A stretch of 64,000 nt of DNA from Symsagittifera roscoffensis (lineage: Eukaryota; Xenacoelomorpha; Acoela; Convolutidae): assembly GCF_963678635.1 (NCBI RefSeq), contig NC_087062.1, positions 37,908,518 to 37,972,517 on the forward strand, read 5' to 3'. Each line of letters begins with the position of its first letter. The stretch's first letter is position 1. The translations under genes were made by a program, and so were the position numbers. The notes beneath the pieces are model-generated. The model did no database searches. It saw nothing but the letters and a program-made list of their open reading frames with translations, and had not been told where the DNA came from. Shown here piece by piece: positions 43,701 to 58,300 of the stretch.

Positions 43701-46700
43701 GTTTTTAACAAAAAAAGTCATTTTAAACAGACTTTCTTATATTGAATCGAGGTGAGAACTGGAAAATAGCCACAGTCATGATCGCAGTGAAACAAAAAAT
43801 ATAATGATTAAATTTTGACAAAAATTTAACTTCACAATTTCAAAGTAAAAAAATAGATGACCCTACAGCTCTTCAAATTTTAAGAACAATTTATGACGGA
43901 TTTTTTGATAAAAGTCACCCAGTTTGAGAAAACTGGATCAATTAGTAAATTTTTTAAGTTTTTTGTGACTTTTACACTTTTGCTGTTTGATATTGGAGAC
44001 TGTTTTTTTTTCAACAAAAGAAACTGAATTGAAGTTACAGAGAAAATAAAAGTCGAACCACAAAAAAAAAACAAAGTTTAGTGTGAAAAAAAACAAGATT
44101 TAAGCATTTTTTTTGAAAAAAAGCAAAGAACACAGCCAACAGACAGCTGGAAAAAATTAATGTACGCAAGGTAACAGAAAACACGGAAGGTATCTCAAGT
44201 TTCGAATTTCAAAAAAAAAATAGCTTGAACTTCTAGAACAATTTATGATTGGTACTTTTAGACAAAAATAACCCAAATTGAGAAAACTGGATCAATCGGT
44301 AAAGTTTTTATTTCACTGGAAATCTTAAATGTAAACTCCACTTTTGAAATTGAAAAATTGTCCGTTTTTTGCGCCATTTCCACGTTCGTATTTGGAGAAT
44401 GCTATTTACGTCAATTTCAGCAGATGAACTTCAAATGAACTCAAAAAGTGCAAATATACGTAATGGCATCTAAAAGCATTACTATAGGTGAATGCACATC
44501 TGTAGTTATTAGAGCATTTTAAGACTTTTTCCTGAAAAAAAATTCACCTAAATCTATATCAGAGTCTTGAGTACGTTCATTACTCCTAAACAAAATCATA
44601 CTTAATTCATGAAATATGTTTGCAACAGAAATTTACTTTCTGAAACTAAATCCGGCTCTCTTTCAGTTCCTTTTTTGATTTTTCTGAAGGCTCTTTAATA
44701 TGACTTTTCATGTTATAAACTGCCTTAAAAAGTGTCAGCGTGAACAGGTGAACAAGTTTGTACAGTGTTTATGACATGGAAAATGCTGTAAACACTTTTT
44801 GAACTTTTTTGGAATTTAACGAGGAGGATGGTAACCTGGAAAAGAACCCGAAATCCACTAAATTACTTCTTAAATTATGATATTTATTTAAATTGTCAAG
44901 AAATTGAGCATCTCAGCCATAGAGCGTCAAAAATAAAATTTTTACTAAATTGACAATTCTGTGGCGAACAAAGTTATTTACGGGGGAAAAGTCTAGTACC
45001 CTGTTATGTCGATAAAACCCAATAATTTGAACGCATCGTACGCACTGAATAACGCAGTGATTTGGTAGCACGATTTTTTTTCATTTATGTGGCAGCACAA
45101 CGGAACAATTTTTGTTGGAGTAGAATAAAAACTAAGTATTGTCAGCCCAGTCGTGTTTAATAGGGTCATGAAGGGGTCATGCACTCATCAAGCGGCATTT
45201 CAATATAGTGGTTCCTAATAGTCTCTTGTTTTCTGGTTCAGCACTTTTTTCTGGACTAGAATGGTACTAATTGTCAATCGCAGAAAGTAAAACTCACTAA
45301 AGTTACTCGAGGATACACTTAATCAGAAAACTTTTTCACTAACATTTCAGGTCGAACAATCTGCAAAAATTAAGTAATTGCTACAACTGCGACACCGGAA
45401 ACATTTTTTTCAAGTACTTCAAAGCGTAAAATTTATAGACTCTTTAAAAAAAGTTTTTAGACTTTAGACAAGAATTCACGCTGATTTTTCATTAGGGAAA
45501 TTACTTTGCGAGAAGATGCAAAAAACTATCACATTCGCAATTTTTTCAAAATACTGTTATCGTGATTAGCTCAATTCGGTTTGCTTGTGATTCTCGACTG
45601 GCTTTCGGATAAAATAACTCAGAAAGTGAAATTTAATCAAAACTCAAAGTCACACGAACACGATGTGATACTAAATGAGAAATTTTTGACAAATCTTGGG
45701 CTCTTTTTCCGCCTCCTCCTCCTCCTCTTCTCCCGCCCCCCTCCCACAGATTTATGGCGTAACGAGGGGTTTTACAAGGTTATTCAAGAAGACAAAATAT
45801 GTTTGTCATAGCCTAACTAGTTCGCATGACAAATTTCGTAACATTCGAATGAAGTAAAAAAAATTCACTTAAAATTTTGCAGGTGGGGGGAGGGGGAGGA
45901 AAAATAGCCTAAATCTTTTAAGTCAGCTATATTTCTTTTACTTCATGGCGTAAAATCACAACATCTCAACAAGATTTATCACATTTTCGCCATGACAAAT
46001 AAAAAAGTCTGTTGTTTGTAGCTACCCAGATTTTCATGCGGTGAACTGAAACCATTGCCCGGTTATTTGGAACGAAACTCCTCTTATACGCTTTACAATA
46101 GAAAATGATGAAGACATGGTTTTTTTTGGCGGCATAAGGAAAAAGCAAACTGGTGGCCCAGCTAAATCTGAAGGTACCTGATTTTATATTTTACTTTGCG
46201 GATCTGATGCAGCATAAAATAGGTAAATTGAAGTCACGTAAATTGGGTTTCACCCGAAACCTAAGTTGTATCTCTAATCAAAAAAGAGGGAAGTGTTTTG
46301 GGAATTTGGAACTTTTCTCAAGATGTACACTTTTTTGTAAAGTTTTTAAGTTGTAGCCGCTCATGCGAAGAGGCTTCTTGAAATCTGTTACCTCAATTAA
46401 TCACTTGATATCAGATTCAGCTGAGAAGTTTTCGAGAAAAGTCAACCAGTTGTTTAAAAGTTTTTGAGTGTCAGATAAGAGTTTTCGAGAAAAGTATAAG
46501 AGAAAAATTTGGAGGTCGCTTCTTAAACAGAATCCTTTGATTGAACCCAAAGTCTTAGATTTGGAATTGTTAGTTTTTAAGACACTTCAAAAACGGTTCA
46601 CAAAAATCATTATTTGGCTATTCCGGGAATCAAAACTTTTTGTGTAAGAAAAATTGTGTGTACGCACTTATACAGTGGAGCTTCACACAACCTTTTCTAA

Positions 46701-49700
46701 TCAATGAACCCAAAATCTCATATTCAAAAGAGTAGCTTTTGAGAAAATGAAAACATCATAAATTATGATTCAAAAATACCCCGCGCAGACTTTTTCGAAG
46801 GCTATCGAATGTGGAGTACGGTATAAAAAGACTAGGAAAATAAGCAAGCACAAAGTCTTTCCATTTATGCTCTTTTTTTAAAAAAAAAAACTGCCACAGT
46901 AGTTTTTGAGGTGAATAAAGATTTCTAGTCAAAGTTAAAAAAAGCATCTCAAAAGTATTAAAATAAAATAAAAAAACTAAATACTATAGATTTTCATAAC
47001 TCTTGTTTTTATCGAACAAGAAAATTATGTCAATAAGGAATTTTCAATTTTGAAAACTATTTTAAAATTGTCATTATATATCAAATTTTGCATGATGAAC
47101 AAACCAACAATTACTAACATAGCCAAAAGACAGTTGGAAAAGACAGTTGTAAAGACAGTAGAAAAGTAGTTGGAATACATTAACCTAACTTCAGAAAACT
47201 GGATCAATATGTAAAGTTTTTATTCCGCTGGAAGTCTATTAAAAATTCTTTTTTCGAAACTAGAAATCGTTCACGTTTTTTGCGCCATTTCCACGTTCGA
47301 GCTGGTGAGTGCTATTTACTTAAATTACAGCAGATGAACTTCGTTTGAACCCAAAAAGTGCAAATAGACCTAAGTGCTTTTATAAATGCATCAATCTGAA
47401 TGAATGCACATTTGGATCAATAAGAAAACTTTTTAATTCGCTGGGAAATCTGAATATTGAATTCCTCTTTCGAAATTAGAAGCAGATCACGCTTTTTGCG
47501 ACCTTCACACTTTTACTATTCAATACTGGAGTTTGCCTTTCTTTCAAAAAAGAAATCTAATTAAACTCAAAAAGTTTCAAGATATTCTTTAAAGTCTGGA
47601 CATTACTTTGGATTCCACCTTAGTCGCTCTAGGAAAATTATCTTGTACAATTCTTGCAATTCAGTGTTTTCTTGCAAAGTCTTGCAAAATGGAGATTATC
47701 TTGCAAGATTTTGCAAGAATACGTTCATCTAGTAAAAATCCTGCAAGATAACCTATTAAAAAATTTTGTCACGAAAAATGATTTTGAGCGCCAGAAAAAC
47801 AACTTGGAGATGCAATTCGACTACGGTCACAAAGAATTCTGAGTTCAAGTTCAGATACAAATATTAAGTTGATCATGCTTTGCAAAGGTTTGATTTTTTA
47901 AAAAAAATTTAAATGCTCATTTTCCGCTTTCGTAATGATTCAATTGTGGACGTAATTTATGCATTTTGAATAAAGATTTCCAAAGCCATAATTTCATGTT
48001 TTTTGGAATAATCCATCTAGTTTTGCAACGCTTGTGGTTGAAATGGTTTTTTCCGTTATTTTGGCGTTTTGATCAATAGGGTCAATTAGCTTGAGAAATT
48101 TTATATGTTGTGTTCACATAAACACAATACACAATTATTTTCATATATTATGCGGTTAAAATTTTCCCTTTTTCTCTTTTGTTGATTTGTTAAAATATTT
48201 AAAAGTTACCACTACACTGCCTACATGGATGCAATAGGCTGTCTTCTTAGAAAAAATTATATTTTTAAAAATCTTGCTTGGAAAAGGAAAATTATCTTTG
48301 CTTGCAAGATGAATCGTCTTTAAAAGAATCTTGTAGGAGTCTTGCAAGACCTAACCTTCTTAACCCTAACCCTTAATCGACCAGGGCGGAACATATTTTC
48401 GGAGGAATATCGTTCTGCTGAGAATTTAAGAGGTGGAAAAAATTACTCAAAACACCGCGAGTAACGCAGAAAAAGCTACAAATTTAGCAAAATTTATACA
48501 GAATACAATTCACTATAATGTAAATTTATTGAATTAAATTATATTCTTTAAAAATAATGATTTTAAAGGATAATAATTGATTGTGTGGTCCCAAAGAAAT
48601 GTAATTTTCATCGATTGATGGCAGCAATTTTAACACAGGCGTGAACACGACCAAAAGCAGCTCTAGAGCTCTAAAAAGTGCAATACGAAAAATTAAAAAT
48701 AAGCCTCGAATTCGGCGATGTCTCGGATTCGAGCCTACGACCTATTGCGACCTAGAAATTATGATTCTCACGTACCAACCAAATTATGATTCTCACCAGA
48801 TGCTATGAAAGTTCTAATGCAACAGATCGTGATTATAGCAAATGCTCCACCAAATAAGTGAACACTTTTAAGAAACACTTTTAACGAACACTTTCATTAT
48901 TTCCATTATTTAAAAGTCTACTGTCAGATTCGAGCCAACGATATCTTGTTTGCAAGATATGCTTTTAAACCATTATAATAAAAAGCGTGAAGTAATTGGC
49001 CCGGCCAAATTCAATAAAATTCATGCAAAGAATTAATATCTTGTACTTTCATATTTGTTATAAATACAGTTTGCAAATATAGTTTACAAAAATGTTCAGT
49101 TGCATTTCAATTCGGTTATTGAAAAAGTATGGGTAGTTTTTACTGTTACTTTAGCAAAGACAAGAATATAACTAAGCATCAGTCAAGAGAGCGAACACAC
49201 TTTCAAAATAGGAAAACATCCGTTGTAGTAATTTTCAAGCGTTTCAATCCCCCCTCGAAGTGCTCTGTTTATGTGACTCTCTCGACCAAAAATGGCCTGT
49301 TTTGACCGTCTGGGCCAAATTTCGGTATGTTTCAACTTTCTCGACCAAATTTCGGTATATTCTAACTTTCCCGACCAAATTTTGGTATGTTTAGACTGTC
49401 TCAAACAAAAAAAAAATGGTTTGACTTTGTTCGACCCAGTTCAGGTTATGTTTCGAATTTCTCGACCAAAACTCGTTGAGCTAGTTCGACCATAGGGTGA
49501 GCTGCACGAGCTTGTAGGAGACCCGGAAGACCTCTATTTTGAGCTTGAAAATGGAGGTCTCAGGAGCTAAGAGCGCTCGTGCGGACATGATGGAGTGATC
49601 ACACAGCTTGGAACCGTCTTAAGGAAACTGGTCTTTTAAGCTGATTTTCAACGAGCTTCCGCTGCGTTTCCGATGTGTTTGTATAATTTTTGAAACAGTC

Positions 49701-52279
49701 GATTTGTACAAACGGAAAACATCATTTTCAGCGTTTGTTTTAATCATATCTTACTCAAAACTCATATCAGGCAAAAACCACGTGGAGTCAAGCTGGTTGA
49801 GAGCTTTATTATTGGCTGTGGTTGCTCAAAACGTTACAAAATTCTTTTATGAAAACACTTGTTTAATTTTTCCCCCAACTTGTAGGTTAAACTTAGGTTT
49901 TTTGACATAAGTATTTCATAGTTTTCTTAACCAATTATATAGGGAGACCTTTGCGTCTTTATAAACTTTGAAATTTTTGTTAATTCTTTGATACAGCCGA
50001 AATGGTGCTAAAAATTTCAAAAAGTTTTAGCTCCAGTGTGAGTCATAATGTTTTTTTTTCTGTTTTTAATAAAATGACTATTGGTATTTCAATGGCGACA
50101 GAATTTTTCATTTGATTGTTATCTAGCTTGACGATTTCTCGGTGACAATTTTGTCGTTGCCCCAAAAATTTAACTAAAATTTTTCGGAACCACGTGTAGG
50201 TGTTCTTGTGGCGACCCTGCATATGACGACAATTATGGTGATCAAGCTAACTGCACATTAAAATAACATTTATACGGGATTGTTCTGCTATTTGCATCTG
50301 TCTTTCAGTAGTGCCAGTCAAAATTTCAAAAAAAACTGCCTTTCTAGGTCCATTTTTTGACTCTTCGCTATGTTTTGACAGTTCTCGACTTATGTTTTGA
50401 CTTTGATCGTCCTCGATTTATGTTTCGACAGTGCTCGACCAAGGTTTCGTCTGTGCTCGACCTATGCTTCAATTTTATCGACTGAAATCCGGTATGTTTG
50501 AACTGTGCTCGCTCTACATATGTTTCGAATGCACCCGATCTATGCTTTCATTGTGCTCGACGCACGTTTCGATTGTGCTCGACCTATTTTTGAAACTTGA
50601 ATCACTTTACCAGCTACATATAAAACGCCAAAAGCAATAACTTATGTCTGGGGAGGAAGTTTCTAAAGAGCAGTACTACTCATCGAGTAGGATATCCTGG
50701 AGAGTAAAGAGAAGAGCACCAGCATTTAAGAAACGCATTAATTTAAGGGCTGAAGTCAAAAAACAATTTGTAGAGGGTCCTGATTGTCTCTTAGGTAAAT
50801 TTGAAAAACTGTTTATAGAAACTCAAACAACTAACTTGTAACATTTCATGTATATTAACAGGTATCAAGTTATTTTATTTTAAAAAGTGAAAAACTGCAC
50901 AATTCTAACTGTAAGCGATCTCTGTTTAGCGGTAGTAAAAAACTTTGTCATTTTAACTACGCCTTTTGCTTAGTTTAAAACTGCTTTAACTGCTTCTGGT
51001 ACATGGTCCACTTTTTTCGGAGTAAATCTGAGACAGAAAACCATTTTTTTGTCCGATTGCAGTTCCATAAACACGTTTTTAAACAAATCAAAAAAGTATA
51101 AACCAAAAACAGTAAGCAATCTGTTTTCGTCCATAATTTCCTTGATTGATTCATATCTACGTTTGATCAAAATTATTCTCAAGGTTATTTTTTGTAGTTT
51201 CATTATTTGAGTAATGTGAGATTGGGATGTATTGTCGTATACTAAAATTCCACAAACGATTGTAGGAATTACATATGCTTTGTAGAAGCGAAGCAACTGC
51301 TGTTTAGAAAAAAAACCTAGCTTTCCAGACATTGTCACAAAGTTCAGTTGGTTTTTGCACACAAGTTCAAAGTGAAATTTTGAAGAATTTTTTCAACAAA
51401 AATGCCTAAATAAATACACACATTTTAAATTTGAACTGAAGTACCAAAAGCAAAAATAACCTTTTGAAAATTTAATACTAAATTTCATTATTTGAGTTTT
51501 ATTAGGATTGACACTAAATCCATTTGTTTCGATCCGTGTACCCATTTTATTTAACGAGCTATCAAAACTATCGCAAAATTTTTTTTCTGCATTGCATTTT
51601 GTAGTGTCATCAGCAAATAGAAAAACCTCAGATCCTTCAGCAATTTTCGGAAGATCATTCACATGTATTAACACCAAAAACGGACCTAAAACTGACCCTT
51701 GCGATACTCCACATGACAGAGCGACACGAAGATATATTTTTTTCAGTTTGAACAAATTGAAACCAGTTTGTAAAGTAATTTATTAGAAGACAATGAATCC
51801 GGCCTCTAAAGCCGTATTTTTTTCATTTTTAACAAAAGAAGATCATGATTTATGGTATCAAATGCTTTTTTGAAATCAACAAGGCATGATTGACCAACCA
51901 ATTTTTTGTCCCATCCCTCTCTAAGAAATTCGGTGAATTCGATTAATGCGTCCACGCATGTTCTTTTCTTCAGAAATCCAAACTGTTTTATATAAAGTAT
52001 CTTCTATTTGTTAGCAAAGTTATACATTTCTTGGAATATTATCGTTTCGAAAATTTTGCTGAGTGAACTGAGTAAGCTATTAGGTCAATTCTTTTCCAGA
52101 GATTCTTTTGAGCCTCCCCTAAAAAGGAGCATAACTTTTGCAGTTTTTAAGCTTTGAAGAAAATAACCACTCCTCATGTATTGGTTGGAAAGGCTGCAAA
52201 CTGTTACAGAGATTAAAGGCAGCGATGTTTTTATAAATTTGTTATTTATGCCAGCATGGCCATTTGAACCTTTGTTTTT

Positions 52280-52316
<37 letters not shown>

Positions 52317-55300
52317 TTTCAATTTCATTGAGCGTAATGTCATAAAAAAATTCTTGATTTTTCGATCCGATCTACATATCCCACCGCTTGTTTGTAATCA
52401 AATTCAGGATTCCTTTTCGAACTTCTCGACTGAAATCGGGTATGTTTCGACTCTGTTTGACATACGTTTCGTCCGTGCTCGACCTATGGTTCGACTGTGC
52501 TCGACCTATGTTTCGACTCTCTCGACCAAAATTGGATATGTTTCGAATTTGTGCTCGACTTAAATTTGCTTCTCGACCGCGGATTTTCTGTCGCAAAACT
52601 GCACGTACTCGGCTTTCAAAGTCGAAACATAAGTCGAGCACCTCAACTTGGGCCAAACTTTATGCGTTTCTAAATAAATATATCCAATTTCTTCTAAAGA
52701 AATTAGATAAACGTTTGGAAGTACGGCGCAAACCTCGTTTACAAGTATGGTCTCAGAAACGTTGATGGTAAAGTTCACTCGAATAAACATTAATATGAAA
52801 ATGAACGGATAAAAAATAAATTGAAGGTCAAAAAACGTCACCGGGCTATTCTAAGACTAACTTTTGCGCTGAGCGTGCTCCACCGGAGACATGTACTGTG
52901 CTGCTGCTGCGGCTGCCCCGATGGGCGATGCGTAGTTCATGGTCAGCTGGTCCCTGTTAGTGTAGACCATACTGCAGATAGCGTTCTCAGCAGCCAGGTA
53001 CTTGGCTTCCTCTAGGGTTGCACAGGGACGCGGTGACTGGAACTGCATGCTCATTGGGGGCTCACCGTCCGGCTTGTTCAAGTAGATCTGCACCTAAATC
53101 AAATCCAAAAGGGTACCCGTTTTGTTTTTATTATTTCATACCTTAAATTTTTTCAAAGGTTTTTTTATAACTTTGCCTTGAAAAATGCAATTAGTTTTCT
53201 GAGCTTTCCTAGCGCCAAATTTCGAACAAAACTGATTTATACGTACTTTGCAGGAGAATTGAGGAAATCCGGTTGCCGAGGGGTTCTTCAGGTAGGTGTA
53301 CACGGGTGCATTCCAGCCATTCTTCAAGCAGATCTCTTCGAGGAACTGAAGCAAGGCCCGATTATAGCACAACAGCTAATGAAATACTACTCCAATCTTT
53401 TAAGTCTGATCTTACATCATTTGTTCGTTTGAAGCCCGGTGACATGAACCCGGGTGTCTGTTGTAACGACGGTCCCAACATAGGGTTAGCCGCGCCCGGC
53501 GGTATTCCCGATGGCATCATAGGGTTGCCTCTCTGCATTACAGCAGCAACTGCCGCCATTTGTTGCTGCTGTTGTTGTTGCTGGAGCATCCGGTTGTATT
53601 GAGACTTCACCCCTGCACCCTTCATTCCAGCCGAACCCTTGCCGATCATTCTTCCTGCCGAGGGAATTGACCCGTTAGATGAGCTCCCACCAGACGGATA
53701 TCTGAAAATCAAATGCCTTTTCATTATATGCCCGAAAATACAACTGATTCGCCCTTCTATAGTTAGTGCAACGATAGCTTAATGATTTGAGGTGCTTTAA
53801 CTCACCCAAATACTTGATTCGAAGCTGCACTCAGAGATCCCGGTGGACTGCCGACGTACGGCATCTGCAAAGACTGTCTGAACGGAGTCTCAAATAGAGA
53901 TCCCTGAAACATCATCAAGAGTGTACGAGAAACATATTTATGGACACTTCTTCAAATAATCCCGAGGCTAACAAACACATTATGTCTTCATCGCGTTATA
54001 CAAAGTCACTGGTTCCCGCAAAATATCTATTCTTGTCAGTGGGTAGGGGAGTGGTAAAAGAGCCAAAAGTGTTTTTTACCATTTCGTTGAAATTTGGAGG
54101 AATGGGAAGCGCGGGAACTGGCTTGTGGTTTCCCTTCGTGTATCTGATCTGGTCTTTGTCTGGAGGCTTGGCCCATGTCACTTCAATCTCCACTCCCTCA
54201 ATGTCTGCCCCGTTCAGTCGCTCGAACGCGAGCTTAAATATCAAAAATTAAATCATGGGCAGAGCAATCTTATAATTACTGAAACGGATGTATTAATCGT
54301 GATGACCGAAATCTTCGAACACTTTTGATCACACCTTTATGTTTTGACCGCTTCTGACTCATTTTGCGTTATTTTGGCTCTTTTTCTTGTGCCCCCAACC
54401 ACCCATCAATCACTGGGCATATAACAATTGGGCAAAATTTGTTCACATTGCCCGATTGCTTATAAAATTGACACTTGAACTTTAAAGTGAACACGTGAAA
54501 TTTAGACATAAATGGGTGTTATACTCAACTTTGTAAGACCGTATAGCAATAAAATTGATGCTCATGTGAGGTTGGGAGAAAAAGAAAAAAATCTGTTTTA
54601 TTTACCGTGCCATACATTTCAACTGTGTTGTTACACGCCCTTTACACGCCAATTTTATATTTTATCTACCTTTTACTTACTGAACTCAAGCAGCAAAAAT
54701 TGAAGCTACAGCATAGTGACCGCCACAGCCGCGCCAACGTGTTGCGAGCTTGCGATCAGAAGGTAGAACTCTATAGAGCCGGTGGTTATCGCTGCGAAGC
54801 GGCGACCTTTAACCGAGACTCGGGTAATTTAGTTTAACCCCCATTGAAAAGATTCGAGACTTATGCGACTGCTTTTTCTGGGACCTATGGGACTGATTTT
54901 TCATTTTGGGATTTATGAATATGCACCGGTTTTTTGTGCGTTGTGTGATGTAAGGAACCCAACGAAAGCCTAGAACTTAGACAAATTCGATAATCATTGT
55001 AAATTAGGTACATTGTACCACCGTTTCCATCTAAAAATTGTGTTTTTATTTTCAAGATGCAACTAAAAAGTTTCAGCAACTTTTTTTAATCGGATTTAAC
55101 TTTCGCTTCAGGACTTGAATAAACGTCTTTCTGGACGCTTTTCTGTCACTAGATTCAAAGTCTGAACCAGGTCCACTTTAGCCTTGATCATGTTATTGGA
55201 CATCGTTTTCCCTGACTCGACCTGTGAGTAGGTCTGTGAGTGTCGCTTTTTCCTGGTCGTTGGCTAGTTACATAGCGCCATTTGGGCAATCAAATATGCA

Positions 55301-58300
55301 TAAAACGGAGAGAGAGTTATTTTGTTCATAAAGGTTACAATATACAGCTTTTTTCGTTCCACCGTATAAAACCGATCGGCTTTAAAAAGATCATCCCAAC
55401 TTTTGCGAAACTCGATGAACGTATACGCATTAAGATCTAGATTTGGTTATAAATCTGTGATTCTCTTTTTCCCTTCGTTTCCCAGGGGAAAAGAAGAGCA
55501 TTGATTTCAGTATCGCTTTAGCTTCATGGTAGTAGCAATCAAGTCCGATTCGAGGGACGTTTTTGTGCCTCACTTTATTGAGTTCATCCACACGCCTCGC
55601 CGCTGCTGCATCCCTCAGGGCTTCTTGCCCGAATGCTGCCGCATCCTCTGAGCCTTCCAACGCTTCGGGTTTTGAGTATAGGTTAGCTGTTATGGTCGCC
55701 GGGGCCACTAAATCGTCTCCTGGGGATATGTTATCTGTAAAGCTATTGGCCAAAAAACGAACCCCCCCATATCTCCCATAACAATGGCGGGTAAGCAGAT
55801 AATTTCGCCCAGAACGGGGAAAATTCGAATCGAAAAAGTCCTGTCTCAGTTCATAGGAACTGCTGCCTGCGCCATGAGATTATCAAGTTTCTGTGGCCGA
55901 AAAACTAGTGGGTGAAATACAACTCAAAAGTAGAGATAAATTAATTGAACAGATCATAATAGATGAATTTAGTTTCCAGAATTGAATGTGTTTTGATAGA
56001 AAGATGAGGAGGGAAATTATATTGGCTTAATTCTACACTCTAGGCTCGCGCAACAAGATTCACACCAAAGATAGGTGACAAAAAACTATGAAAAACCGGT
56101 GATAAAATAACTGCGTTCATGACTCATAGATAAAAATAGAACAAAGCCAATCGAAGATTGGAAAAAAGTAATGAACGAAAATAAATAGAAAAAAAACATT
56201 TGACTTTTCAAAAACAATCACAACTTTCGAATTTCAAAGAAAAAAATAGATGCTCTTTATGCTCTTTGAAGAGGACCACCATGGTCACTACTTATTTGAG
56301 AGTGAGAAACAATACCATGTCTTGACAAATAGTAAAAAAAAAACTGCATGTGAGGTCTTAATTTAGTGGTCCCTTAGCGGGTCTTCTTAAAAATTATGAG
56401 ATCTATTGATGATTTTTTAGCCTCAGGGATAAAAATTCATTTCAAAACAAAAAATTTCAAATGAAAAAACTGGAAAAGATTATTTAAAGTAATTGAGTGA
56501 AAGGAGTTTCGATATTCTTTTTTCCCCAGGAATCTCAAGTTTCAATGAACCTCATTCTGAGCCGGTTTGAAAGTCTATGCTAATTCATATTTGTGCAGAG
56601 GCTAGCCGTTTTTAGCAGAACAAGATTCAGTCGATTTTTTCTGCCAATTCTTTTGATACTCTCATTTTGGCGCTTTTTCAGTCCTCCCCAACATTGAATT
56701 TTAGTTTTATAATTTTAATTTAACATTGTCAAAATACAGATATGGTGATCAATTCAACAATTGTGAACCAATTTGTTCCTCATATTTTACAAAGTAACCG
56801 GACGCATTCAGCCATAATAACTCGAAAAACTATATAAAAGAAGAACAAGATCACAAAACCCTGAAAGTTCCAACTGCCCTGTAACTGGTGACGAATAGTT
56901 TTTGGCAAAAAAAATAATAGCGAAACTTAAAATTTTAGGCTAAAATTTGAGTGGTGTATGGAACTAATAAGACCAAAGAGCTTTGTCGCAAATCAACTTG
57001 GAACGATTGTGTGGTGCGGGATAATTTGCCACGGATAGAGAATGAACAGAGCAGTTTAAGCAGAATCATGGCATTTAAAACGTGCCATTACGAGGCCAAA
57101 CTGTGCACTGGATGGGCGCACAAATTTGTGTCTGTATGTTCCTGGATTCCATAGACAAATCTTGAAATATATTCCAAAAAATCAGTGGATTCCATTTATA
57201 AAACTTCCGTGGCTTCCGCGTACAAATATTTGAAACGTAAATTTTGTCGGCAAAATTGTTGTTTCGTAGATTCCGCAACAAGCAAATATAGCTAGCTGTT
57301 CTTGATTCCGCTACTGTAAGTTAATTCAGCAAAATTTGTAAGCGGAATCTACAAACGTAAGCGGATTCCACTAACTGTACGTGGATCCCGAATTTTTTTT
57401 ATTACTGAAATTGCATATGAACAATTAAAAGCTCGAGCTGGACTGTTTATCCATGGCAATGCACATAATTTAAAAGCAAGTACTTAACCATTGTCAGCGG
57501 AATCCACGAACAGATCTCAAAACATTGGTTAACTAAATCGGTGGAACAACACCGAATAAAATCAAAATTTGGAGTCATTGGATTAAGAGTGTTTGGAAAC
57601 AACGCACAGCATATCGCCAATTTAGGCCAGTAATTGAGAATGCATCATATCAAAAACCGGTCAGTATTTAGATTTTTATCAATCCCAAATAATGATCTAG
57701 TAGATTCCAATTCTAAAGAATTCATGAGGGCAGTATTTGAGATGAGTCGAAAGTGAAACGTTCGGTATTTCAACTGGTAGTTGATCAAAGTAGTAATTAA
57801 GATTGAACTTTCTAGTGAACACCTAAAAAAAAGATATAATTTTAGACGCTATACTACAGTTATACATATATGTAAAAGGAACCCTCAAGCAAAATGTAGA
57901 TTCCACTTACAGTTTGCGGATTGCACTTACAATTTGCGGAAGATGCGGAATTCTCAACAGCTCAGTTTAACTATACACATGTCTTATCATTTGTTTGTGA
58001 ATTCCACAAACTGTTCTGGATTCCACAAAAACAGCTCGGGTTTCGCAAATTCGCCTTTTTTGGAGCGGTTTTAAGCAGTAGAGTGCTTTAGGTATTTGTT
58101 TGTGGAATCCAAAACAGCAAAGAAGATTAAAAAGTGGCACAGTTGCGGTCTCCGCAATAAATCTGATTTTGGCCTGTTGCGAAATCCGCTTACAAGGCAC
58201 ATAATGCACAGTTTGGCCTAGTAATGGCGCACAATAACGTTTCACAAGCGGCAAACCACCAAAGTTTATTAAGACGACTTATAATTAATTCCTTTCAAAT

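Larger units (their letters stand above)
40720..52861 (-). other. 12.1 kb last intron of RBM46/47-like gene
   Basis: Filled with a mariner-like foldback element (41527-42105), copies of dispersed repeat family B, G-rich/C-rich tracts near 45710 and 45884, TCGACC minisatellites, and a minus-strand LINE relic (50970-52290). No other gene was recognised. Confidence 0.8.

Noticed and set aside
48230-48360. Short direct TTGCAAGA repeats as a CRISPR-like array
   Set aside because: Spacing is irregular, repeats are 8-10 bases, and the genome is eukaryotic; they are simple low-complexity motifs also seen near 32400 and 47650.
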